Assembly: GCA_947095535.1 (NCBI GenBank)
Contig: OX352772.1
Location: 319,062,018-319,126,017 of the forward strand
Source: Poecilobothrus nobilitatus
Taxonomy: Eukaryota; Arthropoda; Insecta; Diptera; Dolichopodidae
Direction of reading: 5' to 3'
Length of the DNA stretch: 64,000 nt
Shown: in pieces, positions 56,596-64,000 of the stretch
Layout: every line of letters begins with the position of its first letter
Numbering within the stretch: the first letter of the stretch is position 1
Notes under the pieces: model-generated
The model's database searches: none
Told to the model about the DNA's origin: nothing
The model's input: the letters and a program-made list of their open reading frames with translations, nothing else
Program-made: the position numbers and the translations under genes

Positions 56596-59500
56596 TTTTT
56601 TTTTGTTTATGTATACAAGTAAAGAATAAAATAATAATACTAATTCGTAATATTCTAAAACTTGAATTATTTACTGTAGACATATTATGTACTTAATAAA
56701 AAAAATACAAAAGAAAATAAAGTCATTTTGTACAAATTTTCAGGAGAGCATTTTTTCTTAATATAATTTCTATGTTCTTAGTAAAGACGATATTTATCTT
56801 GTATAACTGTTATAAAATTTTTATTTCAGAATTCGTTTGCGGTTAAACGGTTTGCGCTATACTAAAAGTTATTGTAAATTAAGGTGTTATATGTGTTATT
56901 GTACGAAATAACCCTTTGTGACATTATATGCTTTTTAGAAGTTTAAAAAAAAAAAATTGAATAAATATATTTAATCGTTTCAATCTGACTATTTATCAAT
57001 CTGTCTATTCAAATGTTTACAAATAAGTCAATTTCTACTTAATAATTCTTTAATCTAAAAACGTAAAATGAAAAAAAAAATCATCCTTCTGTATCTTCAA
57101 ACAGTCAAAGTTAAAAAATTGGTATTTGTGAAATTGTTTCCAATAAAAAGCAAATTAGAATCAATTTTTTATTCACAATTGCAGGATATTTTAATTTAAA
57201 TTCTTTTTAACATTTTTTTTCGTTCTGTTGAAATCAAAAGACGGAAAAGCTTCTTTTCTTTATTTTTACTTAAAAGTTTTTGATAATAGTTAAGTTTAGG
57301 AAATGTACCTATATACCTTAAAAAATACTTGTGTTTACAAATTTTCTCCTTTTTTTTTTTATTTAAAAACATACATATGAAACTTATAATTTTCAATTTT
57401 TATAACAGAGAGAAGAAGATAGATATATTATTTTATTTCGGAGTGCAACTCTTTGTAAAACACAAATTATCTTTTTTGTCTCTAACTGCACTGAAATTAC
57501 ACTGAAAAAACTCAAAATGTAAAAAATATAAATTAGCTAATTTCTTAATATGTATCTAGAGTTGGTCACAAATTAATACAAATCTGAATTTTTAATCAAC
57601 TTTAGGAGCGACATTATCTAACGAGGGGAAATTACAAACAGATATGTAATTTTATTAATGATATAAACAACTACATTATATGAAAATTTATTAAAGGGAT
57701 GTTTTGCAAAATGAGATTTTCATATTTGGATTTTTTGCGAATTTGTTTTAGCGAAGCAAGATTTTTATCAAATTATGTTGAACAAAACTGATTTCTGTAA
57801 TGAAAATTTCGATCAAATGTTGTATACCCTTTATTTGATTATAACTGTTTTAGCTATACTCGTAGTTAAAAACTAAACTTAAACCTTTCTTAATAATTTT
57901 TCTTATTGTTAATTTTTTTTAATTTTGCTTCTAAATTTTCGTCTTTCCTCATAAATATAATAAAATATAGAAAAAAAAATGAAGAAAGAAAAATATAATT
58001 TATGAATATGTTTGCTTGAAGGAAAAGAAAGACAAAAAAAACAAAAATTAAAAAAAAAAAAATTTCATTAAGCACACACTCTTAGATTAATCAAAGATAA
58101 AAGCTTTAATTATCATTTAGAAATACAAAAAAAAAATGCTTTTTATTTTAAATCTACACCCTTGTCTATATATAAAAGAGAATTTAAAATTTTCAATGCA
58201 TATATTTATCTACATTAGTATATAATATTATACATAAACATAGGTATAGTATAGGTACATATACAAATATTTTTTTCTTGTTCTGCTGTCCATGTTTTTC
58301 ATCTAAACAGTCATATTAATAATAGAAAGATGAGAAAAAAAAATGTAAATTTTTTTTTGTTTTGTTTTTTTTCGTAATTCATTATGGGTTGGTTTCAATT
58401 ACTGTTATAATTTTTTTACTATTGAATGTATATTTGCTACTCTCTCAAAAAAAAAAAAAAAAAAACAAAATATATATATATATATATTTGTTGTTTATTA
58501 ATGCTTTCAAGTTTCAACCATATTTACCTCATTCTACTTCTAGCTTCCAATTTTTATTCTTAATTATAGAAAAGTCCTTCATTTTCATTTTAATGTCATT
58601 TAATACTCTCTTATTTCTCTCTTCTACAAAATATTAAAATAATATATGTATGTTATGTATGTATAAATGTATATACCAATATACCTACTCTTATATTTAT
58701 TATAGGTAGGTATCTTGATTCTTGTCTTGTATATAATCTAATCTAATTAAAACTGTTTAAAAATACTTCATAGAGTGCTCTGGAATGAACTTGACTTAAT
58801 ATTTCAAATTGAAAAAATGAAAAAAAAAAAAAAAAAACAGAAATAAAAAACATGATGACAAAATAAAGAGTAGCAAAACCTCTTTCGACATCATTCTTTT
58901 TATCAGGTCCTTTTTATTATAAATTATTGCGGAAAGAATATAACAGAAATAAAAGAAGAATAAAAAAAAAACACATAGATAAAAATAATAAAATGGAAAA
59001 TTGACATAAATAGAGTGAGATAGTAATATGGCAATAGAATCAAAAAAATAAATAAAACGTAAAATTTTATACTATGGATTTATTGTTTTTATTATATATG
59101 TATGTGTATCTACACGTAAAAGATAAAATTTATGTATAAACTTAAATAAAAAAATGTCGAATCTTTGAAAATAATCATACAAATAAATATGTATTTCTAA
59201 AAAAAATAAATATAAGAATTAAAATTAAAATGGCGGAATCAAAATTAAAATTCCCTGGATTCAAAATAGATTTTTTAAAGTATATATATAAAAAAATATT
59301 TTAAAAATGTTCTGAAATCGTCAAAAAACAGAAGAACCTTTAAATGTACTGCACATCTTCCATATACGTTTTATATTTAAGATGAGAATGTTTCTCAAAA
59401 AGTTCAACATTCTATTATATTTTAAAATATAGCAAAAGTAAACAAAAGCTACTCTTGCAAAGTATTTAATACGGGAAAGGTTTTAGATTAGAGAGATTAA

Positions 59501-62500
59501 CCTATACTTGACCAGTATAACGTTTGTAAAAGAGAAAAATATAAAAGTTTTAGTAGTTGTTAAATTTTTGCAACTCACTGTATACATTTTTTTTTTTTCA
59601 TTAAGGATATTCTAGAAAAAATTTATTTCACCTCTCAGTTAAGTTTTTTACATTTTTTTTTTTTCTGCTTAAAAATACGATTTCTTCTTGTTTGTGCGTT
59701 ATTATACAATATAATGTATATTATTTGTGTATACATATGTATATTATATAAAAACATTGATACATAAAATTACTCTGTTTTTATTATTTTTATTTGTTTT
59801 TTTTTTTTTTGGAAGGTTGAGGTAAATATCTAAAAAGGAAATGTTAATATGCCTCATAAAATCCAACTTTCTATTATACCCTGTCATTCAATGAAAACGT
59901 TTTTAACTTCCGATCTTTTTTATGGATGGTAACTATAGCGTATCATAAGGACTACAAACTGTTTTGTTTTCTTTTATTTCTTGTTTTATTATGTTTTGCT
60001 TTTTCTTTTTTTTTTTTTCTTTTCTTTGTTATTTTATGTATTTTATAGTACTACTGTTGCAGGTTTTTGTTATTTGGGGAACCAAAAATGAAAAGCCAAA
60101 AAAAAAAAAAAATGAAATTTAATGATAATATGAACTTAGTCTGTTGTCTACTTAAGGAAAAACAAAAATTAATATACTATCTACTGTTATTTTATTAAAT
60201 AGAATATATTTATACAGTTATAATTATATTTATATATTAGTATATATATATATATATTCAATAATATTAATGATAAAAAGAATTAAAGAATTTCTGATGG
60301 GTTTTTCTTTAAACTTTTTTTTTTTTTTTTTCTTCAAATTGAGTGTTCTTTAGTTAAAAAATATGAATGCTTTTGTTTAACTGTTATTTAAAACATTTTT
60401 TTTTTTTCTTTTTATTGTTTCTTAGATAGGAAGTTGGACATATAAATTTTGATGCATAGACAAAAAAAAAAAAAAATTGTATTAGGTACCTAAGAATAAA
60501 CCAGTAATAACATTTAAAAGAGAGAAGATAAAAGAAGAAAAAAGAAACCGAAAAGGAAATTTTTCTTTTATTTTTTTTTTATTTTTGTCGTCATTATCCA
60601 AAAATTTAATATAAAATGTTAAATTGTTTTTATACCAAATTGAAAGAAAAGAACAGAAAAAAGGACACAATTACATAAAAAAAAAAAAAAATAAAAACAA
60701 AAAAAAAAATATACTATAAATTTAACATTATATATGACTAGGATGTAATAAATTTAACATATAAATCTATTTAAACTATAACATTTTACTTTCATATGTT
60801 GGTTAATGTAATATTATAATATTACTTTTATATATTATACAATATATACTTGAACGTGTGTACATATGTATTATATATAATACGTACGTATATACTATAT
60901 TTACTTTTTAAATGTATTATTATTAGCAATTTTAATCGTTTGTTATATAGGATGAACACCTATATATATGTTCATCTATAGATAACTAATCTATGATGTA
61001 TGATGAGTTACTATTTTAAATATAAATTGGAATTAAATGTAAATCGTTTAATATAATTTTGGAAAATTGCTTGTTTTATTAATAGATTATATAAAGTTAG
61101 ATATAGAGTTGTTCTTATCATCAATAGGAATGTTTTTTTTTTCTAAAAAAGAAAAAAGAAATTTCTTATCGACTGTTATTATAAATGCAATAATTATGAG
61201 AAAACGAGAGATTTTTTTTCTTCAATTTTAAGAAAGAGTCGTTTACATATAATATTAGAGCTATAATTTTTCATACTAACCACACATTTTTACAGGTAAT
61301 TTTTACAGGCTACAAATTTCTAAAAATAAAGAATTTTTCACTTCTCACTTTTAATAGCACTTATAAGTACACACATTTTTTCTGTGGTTTAACTTCTCAA
61401 AAATATTTTACCTTTCAAAATTCTTACTGAAAGCATTTTGCAGTAACGGAAGAACCAAAACTTGGTAACTTTTGTTTTAATATAACCATAAATTTAAATA
61501 CTAAATTGTAATAATTTTTATAAAGCTTTATAAAGTATTACAAAGTATGCAGTAGAACCTTACGATTAAACATTTGAATATAAAACTTTTCGAACTGTAT
61601 TGTTTACAGTTTTTGTTTATTGTTACAGTTTACAGTTTTTGTTTATTGTACTGTATTATTGATGTTTTAATGAGACGTATCTATGATTAAAATTTCATTA
61701 CATCATCTTAAATGATATAGAAGTTTCGTAAACGGCAGAATAATGGTGGGACAAAGTGCAAATAATAAAAATTTTTTCAAACATTTTTTAAAAAATATTC
61801 TAAAAAGGAAGTTTTTAGAATATTGTTTTTAAAGCAATAGGAAAATTTTAAATTATTTAAAAGAAATTATTTTAATACAGTTACATATAAATAGAAACAA
61901 CATTTTTTTTTATTTATTGTCGTAAATTTTTTTTTTTCTTGTATTTTTTCTTAAATAGTAGAAATATTTGGTTTTTCAAAAATTTATTTATTAGATTTTG
62001 AACAATCTATAAATATAATTTTATAGGCGACATGTCATATTTCTCGTTGAAATTGAAACATAATCATCATGAGAGTTGTATCTTACAAATAGTGGGTCAA
62101 AATACCCAAATTTAGTTTAAGAATATTATTCTTTACCAGCGCCGGGACCCAATACAACAAAAAATTTAGGGATTTCTGACCCCCCAAATATTTAAAGTGA
62201 TTATGCAACACAATCAATTCGACACTCTACCACAAAAAATTAAAATAGTGTAATATATACCCATAATATTTTTCCTAGTCTAAAATTATATGGAACATCC
62301 TAAGATACTGGTAAATAACAAATCTGATTTTGATCTTATACGTAGAATCTTGCACTAATTTTTTTAATATATTTTCGAATACATAATTCAATGATATTGT
62401 CCAGAGTCAGAATTCAAGTCAGACAAATGATCAATCAGTTTTAAGGTTTGTTATAGGTTGTTGCAGGAGTTACAGTGAAATATAAAGCTTACTTTTAAAC

Positions 62501-64000
62501 ATTTATTTGCATTTAAATTGAAACTGTTGTTATTAGATCAAATCTGAAACTGATTCAGATTATATTGCAATATATCACAATTTCTACTTGACGTAAAGTT
62601 TTATTAATTTTAATATTTGCAGCAAAACTAAGAAGATAAAAGAAAGGCGAAGGAGGCTCATAAGTTACAACAACAAAAAATAAACCTAAACCTAAATGGA
62701 CCTAAATGGCTGCATTGAGGAAATCTTGAGTTTGCAACAAAGGTTGTAATTGTAATGAAAAAATGTTTGACCTGAACATAACTTGATATGACTTCAGAGA
62801 TTAAAAAAAATTATAATGAATTGAGGTTATATCTTTCAAATCCTAATACCATATGGTTTTCAAGTATTTTTTTAAAGAATACTTAGTCGAATGTTATCCT
62901 CTTATCAATAAATATTATGGCTACCTGATTTTTCTATTCCTTAGCATTGAGATGAACTGTATTAAAATATAAAATTATATGTTGTTTATAAGAATAAACA
63001 GTTAAAAAGTTTAATAAATTAATGAAGTATTTTTATTCATAAAGAATTTTTCGAAAACAAATTCTATCCAAAAAATTGATTCAATATTATAATTTTATAT
63101 TAATTTTAGAGATTTATTTTTAACTAACCATAAAATGAGAATTTTTAATAAAATAAATTTCTATTACATGTATTTATGTGGTAAACACAATATGAACGGA
63201 TAACGGTTTTTCTACTGTCAAAATACAAATATAAATGCGTTTAAACTGATATTTGATATTTAGCAGCGCCCTGCGAAAAGTAAAAAAACGCGCAATGAAT
63301 AAACTTAACTATTCTTATATTCTATAATTATATTTGTTTTTAAACATAAGTTTTGACGAACAATAAATTGAACTGTTTAGAGATCATGAAATTATTTTAT
63401 AATCTTAGACAAATATATTATAGAAATATAATTTCAAGCAAGATAATTTGAAAAGTCAAAAGTTGTCAACATCAATTCCAACGACCGTCGCCGTCAGCCG
63501 ACCAAAGTGTGTTTACGACAATATATAAATTTAAATAACAAAAAAACTACACTAACTTAAAATCATTTTCAATTTAAATCCTTCAGATGCTATTAATAAT
63601 ACTGCAATAAAAAATATTATTTTCGAAAACAATAATTCGAAAATTTTACAATAAAAAATGTTAAAAATTAGATTAAAATTAATATACCAATTAAAGTAAT
63701 TGAGAAAAAAATTAATTTTTTTTTTTTTTTTAGTCATCCTGAAATAATAAACCAATATAAATTTTGTAAATAAAAATAAATTTAAAACAAAGAAAAGGAA
63801 AAATAAATAATATTAAAAAAAATAAGAATAAAAAACTATTAAAAAATTATTATTTAAAAATGCAAATGTTAAAAAAAAATTAAAACAAAGGAAATTTTTT
63901 TCAAATACTTTATTTTTATTTCAGTAACCAATGTTCAAAATTAACATTTTTTTGTTAAAAATATTTTCATTTATAACGGAAAAATATGGTTTTATAATAC
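56596..64000. other. Long gene-free low-complexity stretch
   Basis: About 7.4 kb without a supported gene or transposon. Homopolymer clusters are dense at 57880-58500, 58810-58990 and 59590-60720. A 20-bp-class duplication (ACAGTTTTTGTTTATTGT at 61606 and 61631) is visible. Two small GC-richer patches (TACCAGCGCCGGGACCCAAT near 62136; CGACCGTCGCCGTCAGCCGA near 63481) stand out but match nothing I know. Open frames are low-complexity. Confidence 0.5.
61604..61655 (+). repeat. Short tandem duplication
   Basis: The unit ACAGTTTTTGTTTATTGT with neighbouring TTT occurs twice about 25 bp apart, with a third partial TTACAGTTT between. Confidence 0.7.

Overview
This window looks like non-coding DNA from an animal nuclear genome, most likely an insect. 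It is very AT-rich (about four-fifths by eye, not counted) and full of poly(A)/poly(T) runs. I found no exon, splice-supported gene, rRNA, functional tRNA gene, CRISPR array or bacterial-style operon that I could defend. Every open reading frame with real protein-like content belongs to a transposon remnant; the rest are low-complexity translations. A fly (Diptera) is my best guess. The reason is the elements carrying a (GTCC)n microsatellite after an ATACCCT/AGGGTAT start and, in one case, a 3' hairpin. They strongly resemble the DINE-1/Helentron-type repeats that are abundant in Drosophila and its relatives. I cannot name the species.

Layout. 0-8 kb: low-complexity DNA, then a tRNA-derived SINE with target-site duplications (TSDs) at 4.0 kb, a Helentron-like element with six 142-bp tandem units (4.2-5.4 kb), a second tRNA-derived SINE (6.2 kb) and a Tigger/pogo transposase remnant (6.6-7.0 kb). 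8-15 kb: mostly low-complexity DNA with small dispersed repeats. 14.9-18.3 kb: a palindromic MITE, a 1.8-kb Helentron-like element with a long (GTCC)n array and three 477-bp tandem units, and a mariner-superfamily element of DD41D (rosa) type with long inverted repeats and a dead transposase. 20-23.4 kb: a foldback MITE and a 1.88-kb inverted-repeat element with a perfect 8-bp TSD that has captured other repeats. 25-29 kb: more Helentron-like copies and SINEs. 29-37 kb: nearly featureless. 37-45 kb: MITEs, SINEs, degenerate copies and a 263-bp near-palindrome. 46-53 kb: fragments of a second rosa-type transposase, two reverse-transcriptase remnants and another MITE. 55-57 kb: a hAT remnant with a nested MITE. 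57-64 kb: low-complexity DNA.

The elements interact by nesting: SINEs and MITEs sit inside or beside Helentron-like copies, and a MITE interrupts the hAT remnant. None of the transposases is intact, so all copies here look non-autonomous or dead. Mobilisation would have required proteins made elsewhere: a LINE for the SINEs, and rosa, hAT, Helentron or TTAA-type enzymes for the others. The most interesting signals are the Helentron-like group, in which two different elements have grown internal tandem arrays and one copy looks like a mosaic of two subfamilies, and several small inverted-repeat families that I cannot match to a known name.
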